Assembly (NCBI RefSeq): GCF_029784155.1
Contig: NC_073693.1
Location: 163,848,031-163,912,030, forward strand
DNA: 64,000 nt
From: Uranotaenia lowii
Taxonomy: Eukaryota > Arthropoda > Insecta > Diptera > Culicidae
Direction of reading: 5' to 3'
Shown: piece after piece, positions 23,641-34,140 of the stretch
Position numbering within the stretch: position 1 is the stretch's first letter
How the letters are laid out: each line of letters begins with the position of its first letter
The notes under the pieces: model-generated
The model's input: only the letters and a program-made list of their open reading frames with translations
Databases searched by the model: none
Told to the model about the DNA's origin: nothing
Program-made: the position numbers and the translations under genes

Positions 23641-23655
23641 GTAAGTAAGTAAGTT

Positions 23656-24790
23656 GTGAATCTTGTCGACTGTTCCCATTTTGGAAATTTTATGAAAATT
23701 TGACTAACTTGTCAATTTTGTGAAAAACATTAATTTTGTCAGTTTTGTCATTTATTTCAATTTTACCACCTTTGTCAATTTATTCAGTTTTGTCAATTTT
23801 GTCAAAATGGCCATTTATGCAAATTTTATCATTTTTGTAATTTTCTTTTTAAATTTCGTCAATTTTGTCCGATGTCAGTTTTGAAATTTGGTAATCTTTA
23901 CTAATTTTTGTCGAATTTGTCAATTTTGTCAATTTTGCTAGTTTGGTCAACTTTGTCAATTTTTTCAATTTTGTCCTTTAAGTCAATAATGTCAATTTTG
24001 TACATTATGTCAAATTTGCAATTCTTGTCAATTTAGTAATGTTTTACACTTTTATTAATATTGCCAATTTAATCATTTATGTTAATTTGATACATTTGGT
24101 CACTGACTTATGTCACTTTTGTAAATTTTCGAACATATCAAACATGTAAAATTTTTCAGTTTTATCTACTTTGTCAATTTTGTCCATTCTGTCAACTATA
24201 TCAATCTTGTAAAATTTTAAAACCTTGACAATTTTGTTAAAATAAGTCAATTTAGTAAAAATACATCAAACTTGTCAAATAATCAGATTTCGTCAATTTT
24301 GATATTTTTGTCAATTTTGTAATTTAGGACATTTTTTCATTTTTGTGATTTGCGTTCTGTCATTTTTGTTACTTTAGTCAATTTCGTGTTCTTTATTATT
24401 ATTGCCAGTTTTGTCAATATTTACAGTATTGCCTAGTTTTTCAGTTTTGTCATTGGTGATAATTCTGTCAATTTTATTAGTTTTGCCATTTCTGTCAATT
24501 TAGAAAATTTTGTCATTTTTTTCGATTTGTCAATTTGGTTATATTTGTCAATTTTGTAGTTTTTGTCAATTTTGTCCAATTAGTCAATTCAATCAATTTT
24601 GAAAATTAAGTCAATTTTGATAACTTTGGCAATTTTGTCAATTTTGTTTTTTTTTGTCAATTTTGTAAATGTCATCAGTTTCGCCATTTAGTGACTTTAG
24701 TCAACATTGTAAATTTTGTCAATTTCAACAATTTTGTTTTTTTGTCGTTTTTAATTTTCTTTACAAAAATATCATCAATTTACTAGATTG
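23656..24790 (+). repeat. 9-bp minisatellite, TCAATTTTG orientation
   Basis: About 1.1 kb of diverged TCAATTTTG units starts right after the RTE tail. The orientation is inverted relative to 19430-20094, so the two arrays could pair across the RTE copy. Degeneracy rises toward 24790. Confidence 0.85.
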
Positions 24791-24799
24791 AGACCCAAT

Positions 24800-27710
24800 C
24801 CAACATTTTGCAATTGAGAGTGTCATGCTTGGGTCTTGAACATTATTAAAGAATATGGTAGGGTGGTAAAAAAGACACAATTGCCATTCACTCCATTTGA
24901 CGGTACTGGGTTATAAGTTACTTCTTAAAAGACTTCCAACAATCAGTGACATCCACATCCTTCCCATTTTTAATTACATAAAATCGACCGATAAATTTGA
25001 GAAATAAAAACATTATAATTTTTGTTGTTTCAGTATTGAACGCTTAAGAACACGCAACAAGCTTTGAACATTTAAAAAAAATTTACATCTAAAGGAGAAA
25101 CTGGAAAATGAAGCGTATGTTATTGAAAATTTCTAACAATAATAAATTCATTGTTTGATGTTTCAGTAGAAAAAAAAACATAGTAACTTAAATAAATTTG
25201 TAGATTTATATCGCTTCAATGTAGTGCTTTAGTAATTCAATTATTTGCTTCAACATCGTTCGATAAAAATTAGAACCCCATATATTCTTACTAAGGAAGC
25301 ATTAACATCCATAACAAAAAAAAGAATAAAGGATTTCATAAATGAATTGGATGTGTTTAAATCAAAATTTTATAAAACTAATGTTCATGAAATTTGTTTA
25401 ACGAAAACACAAATAATGACTAACGCTTTACTTAGAACAACTTTCAACTAGAATCTTTGCCATTTAGAAGCTTATGAAAATCTTTTATATCATAAAAAGT
25501 ATATGTATCTCGATAATTCTTCAAATGTAAATGTTCAGCAACAACCCACACGTGATAAAAACTGGTGAGTTAGTAGTGAAAATCAACATCGATGTACTTC
25601 GATGTGGCATGTTTCATCAAAATTCACCAACCCATTCATTTAAATTTTCAGAGACAACCAACACTCTAACAATCAATGTGCAGAACAGTATCAAACACTC
25701 AAAATCTACAAAAAAATAATCACAGTTCCAATCGGAATTTCCATACTATGTGCATGATTGTCCCATGAGAATCCCAAATTCGTCGAATCACAACCCGATT
25801 GATGTTTTTCCATCACCCAAATTGACCAACCCGGGAAAAAATTTCAAAACAACCCCATCACCATCACCATCATCATCACCAAAACCAACAAACTAAAATC
25901 CAAAAGAAATCCCATACTAAAAAAAATCAAAAAATATCAGAAAACCATCCAGCATCCATCTAACTGCACAACAACCCACCGATCGAGCCAGAAATCATTG
26001 TAGAACTAATTCATCTTTTTCTTCATTCTTCATTGCGCTGTCTTTTTATTTTTAGATGTTAAGAGAAAATCCCTCTTGCTCTATGGTAAGTCCCACCGGA
26101 AGACGGCCTGGTCTTCTTCTTCTACTTCTTCTGGTCGCGCTCTCGAAACTCTTCGTCTTTCGCCTCACACGTCGATCCAAGTCCTCAACGGAACCAGAAT
26201 CGGCCAACTCCCTACAAAAAGCGGAAACCAAATCGAAACAAGGCTGGACACGTGCTCTTCGGGGTCAAAAAATTTGCTTTTTCATTCGAGTCCCTTCTTT
26301 TCTTCGATTTGCTCTGAACCCATTCCCTCAGTAGTCTTATTCAAGTAGTAATTGAACTTCTGACTAAACCCTGTTTTTTATTATTTTTTTTTTCAATCAT
26401 ACATTTTTTTAAATAATTAAATTATTTTTTTTTCTCTTAATCTGAATTGGATTCAAAAATTATTTATTCGATTGAATAGTTTTATTTCTCAATTTATTCG
26501 GATTTTCCAAAATCTTTCAGCTTGCATAGAAATTCCTCTCACCTGACCCATTCAAAAACTTTTATCTCACTGATTTCCATCGAAATAGTCTCGGTGTTGT
26601 TTTCCTCACTTTGGCCCTACTTTAAATTCATTGCATGCCTCCATTAGAAGTAGATTTCGATTCTTGCCGGTGCCCTTAAACCCTTCACCTGTCTTCATCT
26701 TAAGCATCCGAGAATGTGAAAATCCTCTGCCCACAACTTTCTTCGTAAAAGCAAGCTAGATAAAAAAAATAAAACACCCATCAGGTGAATTCAATCCGTC
26801 CAATCTTTCGGAAAGTGAGAAGCGTATTTGGTTGGGATTATTTATTTCAGCAGCGCTCCGTTCCTATTCTGTCGGTATGTCCTGACGAAATTTGCCAGAT
26901 CGTCTGGGAAATCAACAGAAGTGAGGCTCCAGCATAGCTCACAAAATCCCCGGAAAATCACTCCCCCAACTTTCTTCTGGTGATTTGGTTAGCAGCAAGA
27001 AAGATGGACGGAAAAGCAAAGAAGCATCAACAGAGAAGAAAAAAAAACTCTCAACCAAATAAACGATTTCCGGCGATGGTTTTGATTTATGGTCCTTGCA
27101 TGTGGGCTGTCAGTATTTCTTCACGTCTTGAGCGGGTTTTTCCTCTTCCTTTTTTTTATATTTTCCCACCCAGAGAGAAGAAAAACGACATTGCATTTCC
27201 TACCCGATTGCATCTTCTGTGTTTGGTCCTTGCTACATACATCTGTCTATCTCTAAGTGTAGTTGAGCAAGCAAGCAAGTAGCTCTTCTCGTGTTTATCC
27301 TGCACTAATAGCGTTTATTTGTTCGGTTACCAGCAAGTATCTACTGAAGGTAGCAGGTAATTGATTCGATAGACGATTCATGTCAACGATTACGGTCACT
27401 GATAGAATCTTGAAATTCTTCTGAATTTCTTCAATAAATTTTTATTTTTTTTTCAAACACATGATCATTTTTTTTCAAAACTGTTAAGATTTTTTCAATC
27501 ATCTATAGAATAATTAATATATCATATATTGCAGGTAAGTAAAAATAGCGTCACTGAAATTTTATGACCGACAGAAAACTAACTCAATTTTAAATACAAA
27601 TTTTCGAAACACACAGCTTCAGTAAATAAGTTTTTATTGCATAATAAAAGGCATTATTTCTGACATAACTTCGCCCTGTTTAAACAATCAATTTTTTATG
27701 TAGGGGAGAA
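24800..27710. other. probable intron or intergenic DNA, few repeats
   Basis: No transposon is recognised here. A short (CAT/CAC)n stretch is at about 25853-25890. Pyrimidine tracts and AG/GTAAGT pairs occur, the best being around 26056-26085. Frames of 90-100 codons at 26056-26348 and 26980-27282 have no recognisable domain. The lower repeat density suggests sequence retained by selection or simply younger neutral DNA. Confidence 0.4.
26056..26085 (+). other. candidate 30-nt micro-exon
   Basis: A T-rich tract with TTTTTATTTTTAG precedes 26056, and GTAAGT follows 26085 directly. The intervening 30 nt is a multiple of three and open in two frames, so it could be skipped without a frameshift. 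No protein match is known to me. Strong splice-like flanks occur by chance in AT-rich DNA, so this is a weak call. Confidence 0.2.
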
Positions 27711-28212
27711 TAAGGATACTTGATCCCTGGGGATACTTCATTCCTTCGCTATATCTCGAAACGGGAATGTCTCACAAATATCAAATGTTCTAGAAACATG
27801 TGCTAAATAGCAAAAAAAAACAACAATGCTGTTATCTCGACAAATTTTATTTTTCGAGTTTTTGAACTTTGTTTGAAAAATTTCACAAAATGTGATTTGA
27901 AGATCTTTTTTTATCACTTCAAAATGTTTTTCACATGCAAAAACTACATAAAAAAAATATTTACTCCAATATGTGAATCGTTAGAGTATAATATGAACTT
28001 CAAAATGCCATATTATTAAAAGCAAAAGGAATCTCACATTTTTTTTAGAACAAGTTTTTCAAAATATATGTTATGGATATAATTGATCCCTTGAGTTCAA
28101 AAAGACATATTTTTCTTCTGGACGGATCGTTATTATTGGTTATCATGAAATTTCTACAATGCTACAAAAACTAGTGTTTATCCAGTAATTATCTATTCAA
28201 AAGGACTAAAAA
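27711..28212. mobile_element. TA-flanked TIR element, family A, left part of a first copy
   Basis: TA then GGGGAGAATAAGGATACTTG and ATCCC mark the left end, followed by interior sequence that parallels 46354 onward. The copy stops where a second family A copy begins at 28213, so the second probably inserted into or recombined with the first. Confidence 0.7.
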
Positions 28213-29100
28213 TAGGGGAGAGTGAGGATACTTGATTCCTTAGCTATATCTCGAAACTGGAATGTCCTACAAAGATCAAATGTTCTAGAAAAATGTGCCA
28301 AATGGAGCAAACAAAAATGCTTAACATTCAACTTTGTTTGAAAAATTTCATGAAATGTGACTTGAAGATCTTTTTTCATGACTTTAAAATATTCCTAACC
28401 CGGAAAATTATTACCAAAATATTTGTTCCAATATATCAATCGTTCGAGCGTAATATGATCTTCTTAATACCATGTTTTCAAAGCTCCCCCCCGGAAAACT
28501 CCCAACTGTTTTTAGAAAAAGTTTTCTAAAATGTCGATTTTGGGTTTCATTGAATCCCTAGAGTTAAACACGGTATATTTTTCTTCTGAATTGGTCGTGA
28601 TCATTGCTGATTACGAGATTACTAATATTATCCAATAACTTAAATTTATCCATCAACTGTCTGAGAAAAAGACTAATATAATAAATTTTCTCTGAACTAT
28701 AGAAAATAGCGCCTTTAAGTATGCAATGTCATTAGCGTTGAGACAAAGTTATGGAATTTTCTTCTTCTATCAGTTACAAATTGTGAAACGAGAACAAACA
28801 TGACCAAAATAAACAATTGACATTCTATCTTGGGGTTTTGTTTGTTTTTTTTTCTCCAAGGATTAGGGCTTCCTGAATAAAGGATCAAGTCTCCCTTAGC
28901 TTCAAAAAAATTACTTTTTTTTAAGTCTCACGAAAATACCTACTTCTAGTTCATCTACGAGTTCATGTATCGTTCTAACGTTTTGAGCATATAAACTTGA
29001 ATTTACAAGCTGTCAGAAAATCCAAAAGATGGCGAGTTGCTAAATTTTCCCTAAAAGATATGATGAAAATAGAAAAAAGGGATCAAGATCCCCATTCTAC
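28213..29100. mobile_element. TA-flanked TIR element, family A, second copy
   Basis: TA then GGGGAGAGTGAGGATACTTG starts the copy. The interior runs parallel to 46354-47291 (for example GGATTAGGGCTTCCTGAATA and AAGCTGTCAGAAAAT). The right end is degenerate (GGGATCAAGATCCCCATTCT). No coding capacity. A large frame at 29051-29323 is not gene-like. Confidence 0.75.
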
Positions 29101-29994
29101 GCTGTTGCTGGCTTGAGAAATATTGAAGTGTGTAAAAGCTATAACCAAAATTGTTCCGAAAATTAAGTTCTTTAAGCCCTTCGGTTATGCAAGTAATGAA
29201 AAAATTGTTAAAAAATAAAAAAGCCGGAAAACATTTGGAATTTTTCTTTCGCCTCTTGGAATAAAAAATCACAATCATCACGTGAATTGGACAAAAGCTT
29301 GCATGCGAAAAACTTGCATACAATCTGTATTGCCCAAAATCGAAATATCAATTTTTTTTAGATAAAGAAAAATATAATAGACTCTCGAATACAAAAGATG
29401 ACGCTCAGACGGAAAGCGATCGTTAAATTCACTTGGATTTTCACGTTGCTATTTTTTTCTGAATATAACACTAAGAAAAATTATGCTCAGATTTTTTGAA
29501 CCGATTTTATTTATTCCGCTGACTGGTTAAAAAATTCCTGTGGTACATATTATTGGGGTTGTTAAGTAATAAGGTTTACACTAATTAGTTTAACTTAAGT
29601 TTGAGTTTTCGTAAAATTATTTCGAATTTGAGCTGTATATCTCGTACAAATACATTATTTATATTTTCAAGCTTTTGTTTAAGTGACACACTCCGAATAA
29701 TAGTGCCAAGAAATCAGGAATTTGTGATTCACTTATTGGTGGTAAAAATAGAAAAAAATAGTTTGTGCACTGAAAAATCAACATCATTTTTGTTTCTTCT
29801 ATGAAGCTGAGCCAGCTGATGCTGTTTGTAATAATTTATAAATTCCTTAAAGAAAATTTTTCGCTGAACAACTTTGTTGAAGACCGTAGCTTCGTACCTT
29901 ATTAGGCAGAAAAAGTTAGCTGTCAAACAGGCGTATGTCTTTTCGCATTGATAAACAATAAATTCAATTGACATCACTGCTGGAGCCTCGCGAA

Positions 29995-30476
29995 GTATGT
30001 AGCAGAGGTACCAGGTACCCTGATTTATCAGGATTTTCCTGATTTTCGAGAGACCGTCCTGATTTTTCAAAAAATCTCGAGTTGTCCTGATTTTTTAAAA
30101 TTGGTCTCAAAAATGTCCTGAATATTCCTGACTTTCATAAAAACATCTCAATTATAATCGAATTTATAGTAAAACTTTGAGAAAATCGAATAAATATGAA
30201 ACAAAATAATAAAACCCATTCAACAGATGGTAATCTTAGGTTCAGATGTTATTTAAATGGTGTTTTTTCGATAAGAACTGCAGGCCAGCCAACAAACTGC
30301 TTATTGCTGTTGCATAAATCAAGGCGTTTACAGCACCTGTATTTCGCCTTTATTTCTGCAATCAAAGCAGAGCTGCTTGTTGTTTCCATGAAAAAAGAGG
30401 TGTCCTGAAAAATCCTGGTTTTTGCTTCGCGTTGTCCTGATTTTTGACGAAACCACCTGGCACCCCTGGTATATAG
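29995..30476. mobile_element. hAT-type MITE (466 bp)
   Basis: The element is 30003-30468. Terminal inverted repeats are CAGAGGTACCAGGT and, on the other end read in reverse, CAGGGGTGCCAGGT (12/14 identical). The 8-bp flanks are GTATGTAG (29995-30002) and GTATATAG (30469-30476), 7/8 identical. A CAGRGG start and 8-bp duplication are standard hAT features. Sub-terminal TCCTGATTTTT words repeat in inverse orientation. It is non-autonomous. Confidence 0.75.
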
Positions 30477-30837
30477 TCCTATTTGCCACTGGTAGTGTTG
30501 GTGATATTATGCTGGTTGTTTCGCCAACACTTTCCAGTTTTGGGACAATCAACCTCAAAAACGACCATGTGTGTCGACCGGCTGCCCGTTTTTTGTACCG
30601 AGAGTTTTGAGGGTAATTGTCCCGTCTCATCTGTACATGCTCAACAAGTGTGCGTAAGAAATGTCAATATAAACAACTCTATACCTCGCTAAGCACTCTG
30701 CAGTGATGTCAATTGAATTTCTCGTTTATCAAAGCGAAGACATACGTATGTTAAACAGCTAATAACTTTTTGCCTAGTAAGATACGAAATTACGGTCTTC
30801 AACAAAGTTGTTCAACGGAAAATTTTCTTAAAGAAAT

Positions 30838-31718
30838 TTCTTATTTAATTTTTGGCATTTCGGCGAGTTGTGAAAATTCAAGGTAGAATATTTAGAAAGA
30901 ACATGAAAGTATTATAGGTGGAAAGATCAAAGCTAGAGCGCTTTGGGTAGAAGAAATTGAATAGTTGGTGAAAATGTGAGCAGGGCTTTTGTTGTGTGAA
31001 CAGCTTTTTAACTACTTGCGTGATTCTTTGCCGCGCGCCGTTTCAATGTTGATAGGAAGCGATGAAGAAACCCATCGCATTCCTACCCACATTGAAACAC
31101 GGACGGGTCGAACACATGTGAGATTGTGTCCGACCGGGCAAAAAATCACCCAAGCAGCGCTCACATGTGCTGTTCTATTGCTAAGCCAATTCTATCGATG
31201 CGTGCTACATTTTTAGGTACATCGGATGGTTGCTACTTTTGTTCTCGCATATTATCCATCCGATGCCTTACTTTTTTTGCCAAATGCATCGTGGTGAATT
31301 GTGTTGTAATTTTTGTTATCCCATTTCCATCCGATGTACCTAAAAATGTAGCACGCATCGATAGAATTGGCTTAGCAATAGAACAGCACATGTGAGCGCT
31401 GCTTGGGTGATTTTTTGCCCGGTCGGACACAATCTCACATGTGTTCGACCCGTCCGTGTTTCAATGTGGGTAGGAATGCGATGGGTTTCTTCATCGCTTC
31501 CTATCAACATTGAAACGGCGCGCGGCAAAGAATCACGCAAGTAGTTAAAAAGCTGTTCACACAACAAAAGCCCTGCTCACATTTTCACCAACTATTCAAT
31601 TTCTTCTACCCAAAGCGCTCTAGCTTTGATCTTTCCACCTATAATACTTTCATGTTCTTTCTAAATATTCTACCTTGAATTTTCACAACTCGCCGAAATG
31701 CCAAAAATTAAATAAGAA
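30838..31718. repeat. large near-perfect palindrome (392-bp arms, 97-bp spacer)
   Basis: Arms 30838-31229 and 31327-31718 are inverted copies; where I compared them base by base they are identical, and the same 75-residue frame reads out from both strands. The arms are less AT-rich than the surroundings (for example GCCGCGCGCCGTTTCAATG). TTAAAGAAATTT occurs on both sides (30828-30839 and 31735-31746), consistent with a duplicated target. The right side has an extra 16 bp (TATATCCCAGCGGCGG) not mirrored on the left. No transposase. Likely a young foldback/TIR element or a fresh inverted duplication. Confidence 0.88.
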
Positions 31719-32796
31719 TATATCCCAGCGGCGGTTAAAGAAATTTATAAATTGGCAAAAAACCAACAGCTGGCTTGGTTCCACAGAAGAAACAAAAATG
31801 ATGTTGATTTTTCAGTACAAAACATTCAGTTTTCCCATACAAACCTAAAACTACAAATTTACTCATGTAAACGTTACTTAAAAATTTTGTCAAAAATCAT
31901 GGATGAATTTTGAACCAAATAGACCCCAGGGTTTGAGAAATTCAAAAATGACCCCAAATGGTACTGTTGTACACGTTTCTTCCTCCTTATGTTCCACTTG
32001 TCTCTGTGTCCAATACTGCACAGTGGGCCCGGCCGAGTAAAGATGAGTAGAAATGTACTTTTACCATAGAGAACAGACGTACAAGCTCGAACAAAAAATC
32101 GTCAAAAAAGTGAGTAAAATTTCAAATTCTATCACCCAAAAAATACGTTAGAAATTGACTACAAACAGTGCCATCTATTGCGCCGTTCAAAAGTTTCAAA
32201 TCAACTTTAAAGTGCCCAGTTTTCAAAAAGGCCTAATCGTATATGAGCTCACAAAAAATGAATCCAATGTCTCTGTAAAATGGACGGATTTAATGTATTG
32301 CTAAATAAATGAAATCAGAGTTACTTTTAACTGGGCGAAATTTCACTTTCTTTATTTTTGCACTACTATGACTGTTAAGATAACTAACAGCTTCGGTTTA
32401 AGTTTTCGCACTTCTTGAACAGTAATTTATGTAAGAAAATGCATCACATATGTCCAGTCAAATACAAGAACATTCTTGACGATCAGTCTTACCCAGCAGT
32501 ATTGATTCTAGGCATCTCAAAGCGGGTTACTTTCACATATCACTTTACACCCAAAATTCAGCCTCTGTGCCAATGGCGTGTAGTCAATTTCATAGCATCA
32601 TTGGTACAAGAAGATAACGCGACCGGCACTGATTCGATTTGCGCCCACCGGCATTAAACTCCCAGCGCAACCGAATTGCGTATGTCTGAATGAAACAAAA
32701 TAAAAACGTTTTCGTGTCCCTCCCCATCGCATCACAAGCCGAAGAAGGATGGAAATAAATACCGGCCAACACCAGGCAGCCAGCGAACCGAGCACT

Positions 32797-32945
32797 GTGC
32801 GTGTGAATATAGCAAAAGCAACAACAAAAACATCCTTCTAATTCAATCGACCGGCAAACACGGCTAAGCTGTGCGTGTGTATGTAGCAAAAGCAACAACA
32901 AACACATTCCTTAAATTCACCGGCAAACAACACCGGCCAAGCTGC
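32797..32945 (+). repeat. two tandem ~74-bp units
   Basis: GTGCGTGTGAATATAGCAAA begins one unit and GTGCGTGTGTATGTAGCAAA begins the next; both continue with AGCAACAACAAA, CATTCCTT-like and ACCGGCAAACA words and end in AAGCT. Divergence is modest. It is a local duplication with no coding potential. Confidence 0.7.
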
Positions 32946-33186
32946 CCGGCTTCAGCAGCTGTGTATATGTAGCGTGTGTATGTAATAGCAGGCAGTAAGC
33001 AAAGCACAGTTCTCATTCAATGGGTTTCCCGTTCCTTCACTCCCGTTCCCTTTCCCGTTTCCATCGCAAGACAAAGGAATGCATTGAAAGGAGGCCAAAC
33101 GCCGGGAAGCCGCCGTTGTACGTTTTTTTGTGATTGATCGGTAACAGAAAGCCTATGACAAATATACCTAGTCCTGCATGAAGCTC

Positions 33187-33270
33187 TAATAGTACATTGG
33201 TTAGGATGTCGGACTGGCAAGACGATACAATTGGTGATTTGAGTTCGATTCTCACCACAGCGCTGTGATT
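33187..33270 (+). mobile_element. tRNA-like sequence, probable SINE head
   Basis: TAGTACATTGG matches an A-box pattern and GAGTTCGATTCTC matches a B-box, spaced as in tRNA genes. The presumed acceptor stem does not pair well and T-rich sequence follows, so this is better read as the 5' part of a tRNA-derived SINE than as a tRNA gene. No flanking duplication was found. Confidence 0.45.
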
Positions 33271-34055
33271 TAATTTTTATTTTCTTGTTTCTGGGATGAA
33301 TTATCCAATAGGAAGGAAATCCCATAAAATGTTTTTCTTGTTTCGCTTGAATGTAGTGGTCATCATTTTGGTTGGGAGCCGAGTCCTTATGCCAGTTACG
33401 GTTTTTCAAACATACCGTTTTCGGCACAGTGCACATTTCAGCGCATTTTCGGCACAGAGATATGCTAAATAGGCATTGGATTTTTGCAACCTCTTCTATG
33501 GGTGTAGCATCCAGCAGTTTAAAACTATGTATTTCTAACAAATTTTAAGGAAAAAGATAATATCTAACCTTTATGATTATTTTTTTCATGCAACATGATG
33601 ATCGTTCGTTCATCAAGTTTCGAACGAAACTTCAACAGCGATTTTCTTGAAGCATGCTAAGCAACACATACGACCTTTAGAAAACTGACTGAAACATAGT
33701 CAGCTTTGTTTTGACAGTTCTCTATGGTGTGTTTGGAGTCATCTGGTGGTCCAGCCAAAAGAAAAAAAATTGGTTCAAAAAAGGTGTTGGGATTTTCAAA
33801 CAACTTTCGTGGGCTAGCTTGTATGTCTGTTCTCTGTGCTTTTACTACTCACCGGGATGCTGACAAGATCTGGCTGTGCATGTATCATAAACATAAGCAA
33901 AAGTATAAGCATATGCCCCTACAATGACTGATTTTCAGCTTTCGGCAAAATTTTTTAAAATGCATTTTTAAACTTTTATATCTATTTTTTCAAGTTTCCA
34001 AGAAATAAACTATTTTAGTGTCTGAACACGGAACAATAATGTAACTCACATTTAT

Positions 34056-34140
34056 TTATTTATTTTTATTCATTTACATTTACATGTGCAACTCACACAT
34101 TACAGCAGATTTCTATGGTTAAATAAGCGTCCTTCTTAAG
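34056..34140 (-). mobile_element. possible LINE 3' end with (AAAT)n tail
   Basis: On the minus strand the sequence ends in AATAAAAATAAATAAATAAA, similar to the tail of the LINE at 10974-11000. The adjacent TTACATGTGCAACTCACACA region could be a 3' UTR. No coding sequence remains, so the call is tentative. Confidence 0.3.

Larger units (their letters stand above)
21020..23655 (+). mobile_element. RTE-type non-LTR retrotransposon, 5'-truncated, inactive
   Basis: The element begins abruptly in the endonuclease (QCYAPTDVADL) and runs to a short tandem (AAGT)n tail at about 23638-23655, a hallmark of RTE elements. The order is endonuclease, reverse transcriptase, then a C-terminal region with the RTE signature HRRCHQRALEIEIRERKWKW and WIGHTLRK. 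Stops at about 21134 and 21371, another before ASELP at about 21566, and a 5-bp deletion near 22275 kill it. It is inserted between two minisatellite arrays of opposite orientation. Similar RTE elements (JAM1 type) are known from mosquitoes; I infer membership from the protein only. Confidence 0.88.
29771..31814. repeat. outer inverted repeat, interrupted by two insertions
   Basis: The left arm 29771-29980 (TGAAAAATCAACATCATTTT ... CAATTGACATCACTG) is inverted, with some divergence, on the right side as two pieces: 30700-30839 and 31735-31814. The interruption is the palindrome at 30838-31718. The spacer between the arms hosts a hAT MITE (30003-30468). The arms may be the termini of an older foldback element, but no target duplication was identified. 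Confidence 0.75.

Noticed and set aside
30989..31567. An identical 75-aa frame on both strands, looking like a duplicated gene
   Set aside because: It is the palindrome's arms read from each side; there is no recognisable domain and no regulatory context.
32590..32907. Minus frame of 105 codons as a gene
   Set aside because: It spans a local tandem duplication, overlaps other frames and shows no domain or splice sites.
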